A DNA stretch of 64,000 bases, from positions 1 to 64,000 of the forward strand of contig JAFRTG010000036.1 of assembly GCA_017427265.1 (NCBI GenBank). Direction: 5' to 3'. The notes beneath the pieces were generated by a model. The model did not search any database, was not told the origin of the DNA, and saw only the letters and a program-made list of their open reading frames with translations. The number at the start of each line of letters is the position of its first letter. The stretch's first letter is position 1. This DNA is from Oscillospiraceae bacterium (GTDB lineage: Bacteria; Bacillota; Clostridia; Oscillospirales; Ruminococcaceae). This document shows, piece after piece, positions 7,146 to 15,159 of this stretch. Both the position numbers and the translations under genes were made by a program.

Positions 7146-7924
7146 TTGATGATAAACTCTGCTGCTTCTTGTCCGCTTTCAAAATTCCACCGAATGGGGA
7201 ATCCCTCTCGCTCACGCCGATGTGCGTAAGTCAGATGATAAATACGCCATAGTTCAGTTCCGTCTTTCCTCACCGACTGGAACAGCATATCATCATTCGC
7301 TTCGCATTTGTATATCGCATACACCCGACCGTCAAAAAACGGATCATCGTCACCGAGTTCAAGCCTCAGTTCGGGAACAAAGACTGCTTCGCGTTTCTCT
7401 TCTGGCAGCATGAACCAGTTGAAATCTTCACCGAATTTATCTACACAGCGTTCCATGATTTCTTCCATTGACATATCGGCTGTGATCTTGATGCGGTTCT
7501 GTTCACGCAGGGAATCAGAGGCACCTTTTCCGAAATACCGTTCAAAATAATCATCGAACAGCAGTATTCCGGAACGCCGCACCATGACAGGATTGTCGCC
7601 GTTTGGCTGATAGAGGAGATCGCAGTTGAGGCGGTAAACTATCTGCTTCAGCACATATATCAACTCGTCAGTTGAATTGCAATCAGAATATGAAAAATAA
7701 CGGAAGGAAAGAGAATGATTCACACGAACACCATAGTCCTCTTCCAACCATTGCATCGTTCTTTCACTCAGCGAGAGAGCAGATACCTTGATATGCTCGT
7801 TTATAAAACAGCTTTTGTTTGCAAACTCATTCGGGCTGGATGGGTATAAAATCTGCATCAGCTCGATGAGCTCGGATGAACTATTAGCGTAAAGTCTGAT
7901 ATAATTTTCGACCGACATTTTCAT
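7100..7924 (-). CDS. Unrecognised 274-residue acidic protein
   Basis: I do not recognise this protein with confidence. It is soluble, with no signal peptide or membrane span, and rich in acidic and aromatic residues. The N-terminal part (YIRLYANSSSELIELMQIL) and the middle (SGILLFDDYFERYFGK, EEIMERCVDKFGEDF) resemble small immunity-type proteins such as SitI3 only loosely. A GGGGGTGAT site precedes the ATG. It overlaps the tail of the SRAP gene by about 46 bases in convergent orientation and lies next to mobile-element remnants, so it is probably accessory. Confidence 0.6.
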   Translation of the reverse strand: MKMSVENYIRLYANSSSELIELMQILYPSSPNEFANKSCFINEHIKVSALSLSERTMQWLEEDYGVRVNHSLSFRYFSYSDCNSTDELIYVLKQIVYRLNCDLLYQPNGDNPVMVRRSGILLFDDYFERYFGKGASDSLREQNRIKITADMSMEEIMERCVDKFGEDFNWFMLPEEKREAVFVPELRLELGDDDPFFDGRVYAIYKCEANDDMLFQSVRKDGTELWRIYHLTYAHRREREGFPIRWNFESGQEAAEFIINQYVKDNESCGITLS

Positions 7925-8101
7925 ATCACCCCCACTGTCTACGATTCGATTATATCATAGGTGCAGCAAAAAGTCAAACCGAATACGATTCCAAATATCA
8001 AGGGGTATGCGATTCAGGAGAAAAACGGGCAAATCCGGAGTATCCGTATTTTTTTGATTTTTCTTGGTGTAGCAAGCAGAGAAAGAAACCGTATACTCCG
8101 G

Positions 8102-8169
8102 TTCTTTCAGGCGGCGAGTATGGCGTACTCCCTCGTCGCAGCGTTAAGCGGCAAAACGCCCCTTAACGC
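8102..8169. other. Candidate oriT region with nested inverted repeats
   Basis: GAGTA-TGGCG-TACTC (8116-8130) is followed by GCGTTAAG-C-GGC-AAAAC-GCC-C-CTTAACGC (8141-8169), an 8-bp stem, a symmetric mismatch and a 3-bp stem. The region directly precedes mobC and relaxase remnants, the usual place for a transfer origin. The stretch 7925-8232 has no gene. Confidence 0.5.
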
Positions 8170-8232
8170 ATACCCCTGCGATAATCAATCGCATCGGAAT
8201 GATTACCGAAACTATCAGGAAGGAGAATTACC

Positions 8233-8571
8233 TTGAGAAAAATTAAACAGATTAAACGCAAGGAGATCATTTTCGAGCCGGATGAATGGGCGCGCATTGA
8301 AGCGAAAGCCACAAAAGTAAATCTGAAAACAAGTGAGTACATCCGCCGCATGGTGGTGAACGGTCAAATTATTCAGATGGATGTTTCCGGTATAACCCCA
8401 CTCGTCAACGCGATGCGAACGATTAACAATAATTTGAACTAGGTCGCACGGAAGGCGAATGAAACACACAGCATTTATGCAGAGGATATTGAAATTTTGA
8501 AAGGAGGTCTCAGCGAGATATGCCGATTGTTAAGTCAGTACCTGTCAGAATTACAGTACAAAAAAGCCTAG
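8233..8571 (+). pseudogene. mobC-type mobilization protein interrupted by an amber codon
   Basis: The TTG start at 8233 follows AAGGAG. The product begins with a basic stretch and a ribbon-helix-helix-type segment (EIIFEPDEWARIEAKA, SEYIRRMVV), as in MobC accessory proteins that help relaxase at oriT. After ...NNNLN a TAG (8440-8442) stops translation, but the same frame continues with a plausible C-terminus (VARKANETHSIYAEDIEIL) to 8571. In relatives a Gln (CAG) would fit this site, so one C-to-T change may have inactivated it. The reading continues into the overlapping relaxase start. Confidence 0.65.
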
Positions 8572-8753
8572 CCTATATCCTGAATCCGGACAAGACTGAA
8601 GGGCTGTTATACACAGCCTCGATCAACTGCATGACCGATGCCGCCGACGCTTATCTGAATATGAAGATGGTTTATGAACTGTACAGCGGACACAGCTTTG
8701 ACGAACCCCTCCTGAAAACAGGGAATGGACGAGAGCATCATGGATATGCTTAG
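8520..8753 (+). pseudogene. Relaxase N-terminal fragment
   Basis: The first ~62 residues match the start of a Firmicute mobilization relaxase: the basic MPIVKSVPVRITVQKSLAYI, then LNPDKTEGLLYTAS, AYLNMKMVYE and GHSFDEP. These blocks precede the catalytic His motif in intact proteins. The match ends near base 8720, where the sequence passes into a tyrosine-recombinase coding frame and this frame soon stops. No catalytic HxH motif remains, so it cannot nick DNA. Confidence 0.7.
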
Positions 8754-9126
8754 ACAGTTTCGCGCCTACTATCTGAAAAAGGCGGAGCGTTTTGGCAGCA
8801 AGTGGGATTATGAAGCAAATGCGATATTCTATGCCAAAAAACGATACGGCGGCTGCATCAATCCGAATACGGTTCGTGCTTTTCTGAACAGCTTTATCAA
8901 GAAGCACGGGCTGCAAAAAATCCATCCCCATATGTTCCGTCACACATCGGTCAGCTTGCAGCTTCAGGCAGGCATCAGCATTGCGGATGCTGCCAAGCGA
9001 GCAGGAAATGCACGTCCTGATGTAACACTTAGAATCTACTCTCATACGCTCAAGAAGAACGATCTGCATTGCTGTGAAGCTGTGACGAAAGCAATGCCGA
9101 AAATGCCGAAGCGTGAAGCTGACTGA
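8725..9126 (+). pseudogene. C-terminal fragment of a tyrosine recombinase (integrase)
   Basis: A 133-residue frame with the C-terminal catalytic part of a phage-type integrase: HMFRHTSVSLQLQ carries the HxxR pair, AKRAGNARPDVTLRIYSH carries the later His/Trp position and ends with the Tyr nucleophile in IYSH. The N-terminal SAM-like domain and the first catalytic Arg are missing. It is fused head-on to the relaxase fragment, the result expected if the middle of a mobilizable element were deleted. The remnant could in principle still make a short protein. Confidence 0.7.
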
Positions 9127-9257
9127 CAGAATACAAAAAGCTGCGATAATTCTATCTTCCTGCATCGTTCAGGAACATCAAAGTTGACCGGTTGTTGACC
9201 AATCAGCAGACCTGACCGATGAAAATGCCCGAAAACATCGCAATTTCGCGGCGAGGG

Positions 9258-9286
9258 TTGAAAAATCCGGGATAATGTGCTATAAT
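9258..9286 (+). promoter_or_regulatory. Sigma-A promoter for coaE
   Basis: TTGAAA (9258-9263), a 17-base spacer ending in TGTGC and TATAAT (9281-9286). It lies 23 bases before the coaE start. Confidence 0.8.
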
Positions 9287-9308
9287 AAACGCAAAAGGAG
9301 GAACGGGC

Positions 9309-11363
9309 ATGTTTACTGAATCCTGCTTTCTGATTGGTCTGACCGGTCAGACCGGCGCCGGAAAAACCACCGTCAGTGATCTGTTCCGCAGACACGGATT
9401 TGCTGTCATCAACGCAGATCACGTTGCACGGAAGGTCGTGGAGCCCGGCGCGCCCTGTCTGCAGGCACTCTGCCGGGTGTTCGGCAAGACGCTTCTGCTG
9501 CCGGACGGTCAGCTCGACCGCAAGGCAACTGCCGCGCTGATTTTCAGCGACGGGCAGGCCAGAGCACGCTACGAAGCAATTATATATCCGTATATTACCG
9601 CTGAAATCCGTGCGGAAGCTGCTGCCTGTGTCAGAAAGGGCAGCAATATCATTTTACTGGATGCACCAACGCTGTTTGAAAGCGGCATTTACCGTTTCTG
9701 CGATGCCATAACGGCTGTCATTGCAGGACGCGACAGCAGAAAGGCACGGATTCTGTCCCGCGACGGTCTGACCGAACAGCAGGCCGAGCAGCGGATCAAC
9801 GCGCAGCATACTGAGGCGTTTTTCCGCGAACATGCGGATATTATCATTGAAAATAACGGCGGTCTTGCCGAACTGGAACAGGCCGTTGACGCAGCCGCTC
9901 AGACCCTGCGATGTCAGGCTGAAGCGAAGCTGACACAAAATCAATTCAAGGAGGAATCTGTCATGGAACAGAAGGACGAACTGAAAAAGCTGAAGGAATC
10001 CCTGCTGGTGCAGAAGAAAAACGCTGCACTGCTGCTCAGTGATGAGGAGATTCAGAAATGCGACACATTCTGCGAGGATTACAAGGTATTCCTTAACCGC
10101 AGCAAGACCGAGCGTGAGGCAGCTGCCTATGCCGTTGAACTTCTCGAAGCAAAGGGCTTTCGTGCGTGGAAGCGCGGCGAACCGGTCAAGGCCGGCGACA
10201 AGATCTATCTCTGCAACCGCGGAAAGGCCGTGATTGCAGCTGTCATCGGTACCGACCCGCTGGAATCCGGCATCCGGCTTTCCGCAGCGCATATTGATTC
10301 TCCGCGTCTTGATCTCAAGCAGTCGCCGCTCTACGAGGACAATGAGCTTGCACTGTTCAAAACGCATTATTACGGCGGAATCAAAAAGTACCAGTGGACG
10401 GTTCTGCCGCTGGCGCTGCACGGCGTCGTCGTGAAAAAGGACGGCACATCCGTAACGGTTTCCGTCGGTGAGGATCCCGGCGACCCGATCTTCTGCATCA
10501 CCGATCTGCTGCCGCATCTTGCAAGCGAACAGGTCAAGCGCACGCTCGGACAGGGTATCAAGGGAGAGGAACTGAATCTTCTGATCGGTTCCCGTCCGTT
10601 CCGCAGTGATGACGGCAGCGATCTTGTCAAGCTGCGCATCATGCAGATTCTGAACGAAAAATACGGCATGACCGAAGCGGATTTCCTCTCTGCGGAGCTG
10701 GAGATCGTTCCGGCAGGCAGCGCCCGCGACCTCGGCTTTGACCGCAGCATGATCGGCGCCTACGGGCACGATGACCGCGTCTGCGCATATCCGGCGCTGG
10801 CTGCGCTGCTCGATACCGAGAACCCGCAGCATACGGCTGTTGTGATTCTGACAGACAAGGAAGAAATCGGCAGCGAAGGCAACACCGGCCTGTGCTCTGC
10901 ATACTTCTATCACTTCATGAAGGATCTTGCAGCTGCGTTCGGAACCGAAGCACATACAGTCTTTGCGCAGTCGCAGTGCCTTTCCGCCGATGTCACCGCA
11001 GCATTTGACCCGACCTTCTCCGACGTCAACGACCGCAGAAACTGCGCATATCTCAATTACGGCGTCTGCATGATGAAGTATACCGGCGCACGCGGAAAGA
11101 GCGGCTCTTCTGACGCTTCCGCAGAGTTCATCGGCAAGATGCGCACACTCTTTGACAACGCAGGTGTGATCTGGCAGACCGGCGAGCTCGGCAAGGTCGA
11201 TATCGGCGGCGGCGGCACGGTCGCAGCCTATCTTGCAAACCTGAACATCGACACGGTTGATGTCGGCGTACCGGTGCTTTCGATGCATGCGCCGCTTGAG
11301 GTTGTCAGCAAGATCGACGTCTATATGTGCTATGCAGCTGTGCACGCATTCAACCGTTCCTGA
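9309..11363 (+). CDS. coaE: Dephospho-CoA kinase, open in frame into M18 aminopeptidase
   Basis: Residues 1 to about 205 are a complete dephospho-CoA kinase, the last step of CoA synthesis: P-loop GLTGQTGAGKTTVS near residue 10, HVARKVVEPGAPC, ILLDAPTLFESG and the C-terminal ENNGGLAEL. The frame has no stop at the expected end and runs straight on into the aminopeptidase, giving 684 codons. An AAGGAGG site and ATG at 9963 (codon 219) lie inside the join, so translation may also restart there. Either a bifunctional fusion or two proteins from one frame are possible. GGAGG precedes the first ATG. Confidence 0.88.
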   Translation: MFTESCFLIGLTGQTGAGKTTVSDLFRRHGFAVINADHVARKVVEPGAPCLQALCRVFGKTLLLPDGQLDRKATAALIFSDGQARARYEAIIYPYITAEIRAEAAACVRKGSNIILLDAPTLFESGIYRFCDAITAVIAGRDSRKARILSRDGLTEQQAEQRINAQHTEAFFREHADIIIENNGGLAELEQAVDAAAQTLRCQAEAKLTQNQFKEESVMEQKDELKKLKESLLVQKKNAALLLSDEEIQKCDTFCEDYKVFLNRSKTEREAAAYAVELLEAKGFRAWKRGEPVKAGDKIYLCNRGKAVIAAVIGTDPLESGIRLSAAHIDSPRLDLKQSPLYEDNELALFKTHYYGGIKKYQWTVLPLALHGVVVKKDGTSVTVSVGEDPGDPIFCITDLLPHLASEQVKRTLGQGIKGEELNLLIGSRPFRSDDGSDLVKLRIMQILNEKYGMTEADFLSAELEIVPAGSARDLGFDRSMIGAYGHDDRVCAYPALAALLDTENPQHTAVVILTDKEEIGSEGNTGLCSAYFYHFMKDLAAAFGTEAHTVFAQSQCLSADVTAAFDPTFSDVNDRRNCAYLNYGVCMMKYTGARGKSGSSDASAEFIGKMRTLFDNAGVIWQTGELGKVDIGGGGTVAAYLANLNIDTVDVGVPVLSMHAPLEVVSKIDVYMCYAAVHAFNRS
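9963..11363 (+). CDS. M18-family aspartyl aminopeptidase
   Basis: A 466-residue peptidase of normal M18 length if started at the internal ATG. The metal-binding blocks are visible: SAAHIDSPRLDLK (His, Asp), DKEEIGSEGN (catalytic and metal Glu pair), LSADVTAAFDPTF (Asp) and SMHAPLEVVSKID (His near the end). These cytosolic, dodecameric zinc enzymes remove N-terminal acidic or other residues from peptides. The start follows AAGGAGG by eight bases. It is in the same frame as coaE with no stop between, so its expression depends on fusion or internal initiation. Confidence 0.9.
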   Translation: MEQKDELKKLKESLLVQKKNAALLLSDEEIQKCDTFCEDYKVFLNRSKTEREAAAYAVELLEAKGFRAWKRGEPVKAGDKIYLCNRGKAVIAAVIGTDPLESGIRLSAAHIDSPRLDLKQSPLYEDNELALFKTHYYGGIKKYQWTVLPLALHGVVVKKDGTSVTVSVGEDPGDPIFCITDLLPHLASEQVKRTLGQGIKGEELNLLIGSRPFRSDDGSDLVKLRIMQILNEKYGMTEADFLSAELEIVPAGSARDLGFDRSMIGAYGHDDRVCAYPALAALLDTENPQHTAVVILTDKEEIGSEGNTGLCSAYFYHFMKDLAAAFGTEAHTVFAQSQCLSADVTAAFDPTFSDVNDRRNCAYLNYGVCMMKYTGARGKSGSSDASAEFIGKMRTLFDNAGVIWQTGELGKVDIGGGGTVAAYLANLNIDTVDVGVPVLSMHAPLEVVSKIDVYMCYAAVHAFNRS

Positions 11364-11398
11364 TTGCGTAATTCTGTTTCCGCACGGAATCTGCCTGC

Positions 11399-11421
11399 AA
11401 AAAAAAGGATCGCTGTGCGAT
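11399..11421 (-). terminator. Minus-strand terminator-like hairpin
   Basis: Read on the minus strand: ATCGC-ACA-GCGAT then CC and eight T. Upstream on that strand (11440-11490) there is a GGAGG site followed by a four-codon frame (Met-Asp-Leu-His) and nested short stems. No minus-strand promoter was found. Confidence 0.4.
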
Positions 11422-11506
11422 GACCTGTGATGAGGGCAAACTCCCTTTGGGGACGTATCATCAATGTAAATCCATCGGCGATACCTCCTGAACAATAAAC
11501 TGAAAC

Positions 11507-11544
11507 CGCCTGACTGTTTTTCAGATACAGTCAGGCGTTTTTTT
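11507..11544 (+). terminator. Rho-independent terminator of coaE-M18
   Basis: An 11-bp stem (CGCCTGACTGT / ACAGTCAGGCG) followed by seven T. Confidence 0.9.
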
Positions 11545-11616
11545 GTTCCGGTCAGATTCATGCACATGATGATTCCGTACTTTTTGAAAAAAATATTGCG
11601 ATGCAGCGCCGGGGAC

Positions 11617-11645
11617 TTGCTATTTTTGCGCAAAAGCTGTATAAT
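11617..11645 (+). promoter_or_regulatory. Sigma-A promoter for prfA
   Basis: TTGCTA (11617-11622), 17 bases, TATAAT (11640-11645), 36 bases before the prfA start. Confidence 0.75.
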
Positions 11646-11681
11646 AAAACAGTATGGACTGAAGCAGAAAGGAAGATTCCC

Positions 11682-12770
11682 ATGCAGATGGAAGATCAGC
11701 TCCGGCGAGCGGAGCAGAAATATGACGAACTGACAGAGCGCCTTCAGGACGGCAGCACGGCGGCTGATCCTGCAAAGCTGGCGGCGCTGATGAAGGAATA
11801 CAAGCTGCTGACGCCGGTTGTCGAGGCTTACCGCAGCTACACGGCCTGCCGGGAGACGCTGGAAGAAATTGCGCTCATGCTTGCCGATCCGGAGACCGAT
11901 GCGGAATTCCGGGCGATGGCACTGGAGGAGCGGAAGACCGAGACAGAACGGCTCTGCGAACTGGAAGCCGAGATCGGGCGGCTGCTGATGCCGGAGAATG
12001 CCGCGGATACCCGCAATGTCATTGTGGAGATCCGCAGCGGCGCGGGCGGCGAGGAAGCCGCGCTCTTTGCGCATTCGCTGCACCGGATGTATTCAATGTA
12101 CGCGGAACGGCAGGGCTGGAAGCAGACCGTCATGAACCTCAATGAGACAGAACTCGGCGGCACCAAGGAAGTCATTTTTTCGCTTTCCGGCGACCGCGTC
12201 TATGCCAAAATGAAATTTGAAAGCGGCGTACACCGCGTGCAGCGTGTCCCGGAAACCGAATCGCAGGGGCGCGTCCACACCTCGACGGTGACCGTCGCAG
12301 TGCTGCAGGAGGTTGAGGATGTCGAGCTGGAGCTCAACCCGAACGATCTGCGCATTGACGTATTCCGTTCGAGCGGTGCAGGCGGTCAGCACATCAACAA
12401 AACATCCTCAGCCATCCGTGTGACGCATCTGCCGACCGGCATGGTCGTTGAGTGTCAGGATGAACGCAGCCAGTATAAAAACAAGGACAGGGCGCTGTCT
12501 GTTCTGCGTGCGCGGCTCTTTGCCAGAGCGCAGGCGGAGCAGGATGCACAGGTCGCGGCTGCGCGCAGAACGCAGGTCGGTTCCGGCGACCGCTCCGAGA
12601 AGATCCGGACCTATAATTTTCCGCAGTCCCGTCTGACCGATCACCGCATCGGTTATTCGATGTACCGTCTCGATGATGTGATGAACGGCGATCTCGACCC
12701 GGTATTTGAAGCGCTGCTGGCGGCGGAACAGGCCGAAAAGCTGGCCGCGCAGAAGGGAGCAGAAGCATGA
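11682..12770 (+). CDS. prfA: Peptide chain release factor 1
   Basis: A 362-residue RF1 that ends translation at UAA and UAG. The GGQ loop (SSGAGGQHINKT) needed for peptidyl-tRNA hydrolysis is near residue 230. The stop-codon reading motif is Pro-Glu-Thr in RVPETESQGRVHTS, the RF1 type rather than the RF2 SPF type. The N-terminal coiled helical domain (residues 1-100) and the C-terminal SEKIRTYNFPQ block are as expected. The start at 11682 follows AAAGGAAG. The last four bases overlap the next gene (ATGA), so the two are translationally coupled. Confidence 0.97.
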   Translation: MQMEDQLRRAEQKYDELTERLQDGSTAADPAKLAALMKEYKLLTPVVEAYRSYTACRETLEEIALMLADPETDAEFRAMALEERKTETERLCELEAEIGRLLMPENAADTRNVIVEIRSGAGGEEAALFAHSLHRMYSMYAERQGWKQTVMNLNETELGGTKEVIFSLSGDRVYAKMKFESGVHRVQRVPETESQGRVHTSTVTVAVLQEVEDVELELNPNDLRIDVFRSSGAGGQHINKTSSAIRVTHLPTGMVVECQDERSQYKNKDRALSVLRARLFARAQAEQDAQVAAARRTQVGSGDRSEKIRTYNFPQSRLTDHRIGYSMYRLDDVMNGDLDPVFEALLAAEQAEKLAAQKGAEA

Positions 12771-13804
12771 ACACAAAATTGCTGCATGAGGACGGCATTG
12801 CATATGCTGCGGAGCTGATCCGCGCCGGAGAGCCGGTCGGCATGCCGACGGAGACCGTTTACGGCCTTGCCTGCGATGCGGGCAATCCCGATGCGGTGCG
12901 GAAGGTCTTTGCGGCCAAGGGCAGACCTGCGGACAATCCGCTGATTGTGCATATTGCAGATTTATCCGAGTGGGCGCCGCTCGTGACAGAGATTCCGCCG
13001 CTTGCGCAGAAGCTCGCAGAGCGCTTCTGGCCGGGGCCGCTGACGATCATTCTGCCGCGTTCGGAGCGGATCCCCTCCGTGACGGCGGGCGGGCTGGATT
13101 CCGTCGGGGTACGGTTCCCTGCACATCCGGTTGCGCAGGCTTTGATCCGGGCATCCGGCGTGCCGATTGCGGCGCCCTCCGGCAACCGTTCCGGCAGTCC
13201 CAGCCCGACGACCTCTGCACATATGCTTGCGGATATGGACGGCCGGATTCCGGCAATCCTTGAGGGAGGAAGCTGTCTGTGCGGTGTCGAATCGACCGTG
13301 ATCGTGCTGGACGACGCGGAGACGGTGCGCGTTCTGCGTCCGGGATTTGTTACGCCGGAGCAGCTCGGCACTGTTGCGGAAAGGGTCATCGTGGACGATG
13401 CGGTTCTGGCGCAGATTTCACCGGATACGGTCGTGCGCTCGCCGGGCATGAAGTATAAGCACTATGCACCGAATGCGCAGGTGACGCTCGTGCAGGGCGG
13501 ACAGGCGGATTTTCTCCGCTATATGCAGAAGCACGGCGGCGAAGGCGTCACGGCGCTGGTTTTTGATGCGGATGTGCCCGCCTGTGAGGCGCTGGGCATT
13601 CCGTGCAGACCCTACGGCGATACGGACGAAGCGCGCGCGGCAGCATTTTTCGCGGCGCTGCGGGAAGCCGATGCAGAGGGCGTGCAGCATTTGTATGTCC
13701 GGGCACCGCGCACGGACGGCGTCGGACTTGCGGTCTATAACCGTCTGATCCGCGCAGCAGGCTATGACATTGTTCATGCGGAGGCTGCTGCGGATACACT
13801 GTAA
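12767..13804 (+). CDS. tsaC: L-threonylcarbamoyladenylate synthase (Sua5 type)
   Basis: A 345-residue protein with both YrdC and Sua5 domains. It makes threonylcarbamoyl-AMP, the first step of t6A37 on ANN-reading tRNAs. The YrdC core has PTETVYGLACDA near residue 27, KGRPADNPLIVHI, WPGPLTIIL and APSGNRSGSPSPT. The linker PGMKYKHYAPNA and C-terminal domain place it with Sua5 rather than short TsaC. It overlaps prfA by four bases, a common pairing in Firmicutes. Confidence 0.95.
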   Translation: MNTKLLHEDGIAYAAELIRAGEPVGMPTETVYGLACDAGNPDAVRKVFAAKGRPADNPLIVHIADLSEWAPLVTEIPPLAQKLAERFWPGPLTIILPRSERIPSVTAGGLDSVGVRFPAHPVAQALIRASGVPIAAPSGNRSGSPSPTTSAHMLADMDGRIPAILEGGSCLCGVESTVIVLDDAETVRVLRPGFVTPEQLGTVAERVIVDDAVLAQISPDTVVRSPGMKYKHYAPNAQVTLVQGGQADFLRYMQKHGGEGVTALVFDADVPACEALGIPCRPYGDTDEARAAAFFAALREADAEGVQHLYVRAPRTDGVGLAVYNRLIRAAGYDIVHAEAAADTL

Positions 13805-13811
13805 CCGATCA

Positions 13812-13864
13812 AAAAAAGAACAGCAGGAACCGACGCCCTCACTGCGGTTCCTGCTGTTTTTCTA
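13812..13864. terminator. Bidirectional terminator
   Basis: A 14-bp stem (AACAGCAGGAACCG / CGGTTCCTGCTGTT) is flanked by seven A on the left and TTTTTCT on the right, so it serves both tsaC (plus) and the convergent dockerin gene (minus). Confidence 0.9.
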
Positions 13865-13902
13865 TAAAGTGGAGTATGCTTTTCTGAGAAGTGCTGTACT
13901 GC

Positions 13903-14790
13903 TTACTTGACGGTGACAATACCGTTCAGCAGCGTGTACTGGAATGCATCGCCGTCCATGGTCACAAACTTCGAGAACTCAGTATCAACATTGATGCTGT
14001 AATGCGTACCGGAAACAGCATCCTCAGGAATCTTGTAGGTGACCTCTGCGATGACGGCGCCGTCCGTGACCGGAATATTTTCCGGCTTTGCAAAGACAAC
14101 GATCGTGGTTTCCTCTTCTTCAATGGCGTTGAACACATAGTCATTTTCTTTGAAGCCGGGGAGCGGCATGGCGGCGGAAAGCGGTGTCAGCGCTTCATCA
14201 TTGATGAGGCTCATCTGCAGGCCGGCCATTTCGTTTGCACCGGAGATATAGACCGGAACCGTGACGGTTTCGCCCGCAGCGCCCTCTGCGCAGCCGACTT
14301 CGAGGTACATGCCTGTCAGCGTGTACGGCATAAAGACCGTCTCTCCGTTTTCCGAACCGATTGTAACGGGGCCGAATTCGTTATATTCGATGATCGGTTC
14401 TGACGGCGCGGGAACATTCTTGCCCTCTACATAGGTCGCCTTGCGGAAATCTGCCCAGAGCGGCTGATGACCGGTGAAGGTGTAGGTGTAGTATTTGAGA
14501 ATGCTGGAAGCATCCCGCAGGTCGATTTTGCCGTTTCCGTCGATGTCGCCGGTCCAGTTGTCCGCAGTGACCTTTCCGTCTGTCACACCGACAAATCCTT
14601 CCACATATGCAACGAGTGCAGCGCGTGCATCCTTTGTGCCGACGGAGAGATCGCCGTCCATGTCTCCGAGACGGGCGATGGTCTTTTCAGCAGCAGATCC
14701 GGCTGCTGATGCAGGCGCAGCGGCACAGAGATTGAACAGTGCGGCAGATGCGCAGATTGCAGATGCGATTCTCAGTTTTGTGTTTTTCAT
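13903..14790 (-). CDS. Secreted protein with N-terminal dockerin and C-terminal cohesin-like domain
   Basis: A 295-residue exported protein. The signal peptide ends near Ala-Ser-Ala-Ala. A type I dockerin follows at about residues 34-100, with loops GDMDGDLSVGTKDAR and GDIDGNGKIDLRDAS each followed by a helix. After a linker, a cohesin-like beta domain covers roughly 150-295 (VGCAEGAAGETVTVPVYISG, IAEVTYKIPEDAVSGTHYS, LNGIVTVK at the end). Dockerin plus cohesin in one chain is the layout of adaptor scaffoldins, though order and ligand are unproven. The start at 14790 follows GGAGG; upstream in-frame sequence looks non-coding. It is paralogous to the protein at 15407-16363. Confidence 0.85.
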   Translation of the reverse strand: MKNTKLRIASAICASAALFNLCAAAPASAAGSAAEKTIARLGDMDGDLSVGTKDARAALVAYVEGFVGVTDGKVTADNWTGDIDGNGKIDLRDASSILKYYTYTFTGHQPLWADFRKATYVEGKNVPAPSEPIIEYNEFGPVTIGSENGETVFMPYTLTGMYLEVGCAEGAAGETVTVPVYISGANEMAGLQMSLINDEALTPLSAAMPLPGFKENDYVFNAIEEEETTIVVFAKPENIPVTDGAVIAEVTYKIPEDAVSGTHYSINVDTEFSKFVTMDGDAFQYTLLNGIVTVK

Positions 14791-14989
14791 GTGATTACCT
14801 CCTCTGGAATTGAATCCGTATACTGATGAATTGGGATTGGATAAAAGGTGTTGCGGCGGCTTCTCTTTGCGCCGCTGTAAAAGAAACAATCGGCGGAAGA
14901 AAATGTCCCGCACAAAATGCGGATTTGTATGGATGCACAAATCAGAACGCTGTTCTTTGTGCAGTGTGACAATGTTGCCGCGGGAGCGC

Positions 14990-15031
14990 AAAAAAAAGCG
15001 GGAGAAGAAGCCGGAATCGGTTTCTTCTCCC
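14990..15031 (-). terminator. Minus-strand terminator
   Basis: On the minus strand GGGAGAAGAAACCG pairs with the downstream CCGGCTTCTTCTCCC (one mismatch), followed by GC and eight T. It ends transcription coming from the 15100-16363 side before the next dockerin gene. Confidence 0.75.
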
Positions 15032-15096
15032 AATGCCCTCTCTTTGCGTGAGTCAGGAAAAATCAGTGTCATGTGAAGAGTGATGATGAAGAAATA

Positions 15097-15159
15097 TCAA
15101 TGCAGCAGCCAGCGCACAATACGCGCCGGGAGCAGCAAAAGCAAATAGGTTAGATTCAT
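15097..15159 (-). CDS. Possible 20-residue hydrophobic peptide
   Basis: A short frame (Met-Asn-Leu-Thr-Tyr, five Leu, Pro-Ala-Arg-Ile-Val-Arg-Trp-Leu-Leu-His) lies between a structured region and the minus-strand terminator at 14990-15031. AAGGA lies about 12 bases before the ATG. Length and composition suit a small membrane peptide, but there is no further support. Confidence 0.3.
   Translation of the reverse strand: MNLTYLLLLLPARIVRWLLH

Noticed and set aside
9654-12083. Very long minus-strand open frame across coaE-M18 and prfA
   Set aside because: It is antisense to well-supported genes, has no domain or ribosome site, and arises from codon bias.
13903-15072. Longer 389-residue version of the first dockerin gene
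   Set aside because: The extra N-terminal part crosses a terminator and lacks a signal; the start at 14790 has GGAGG and a clean signal peptide.
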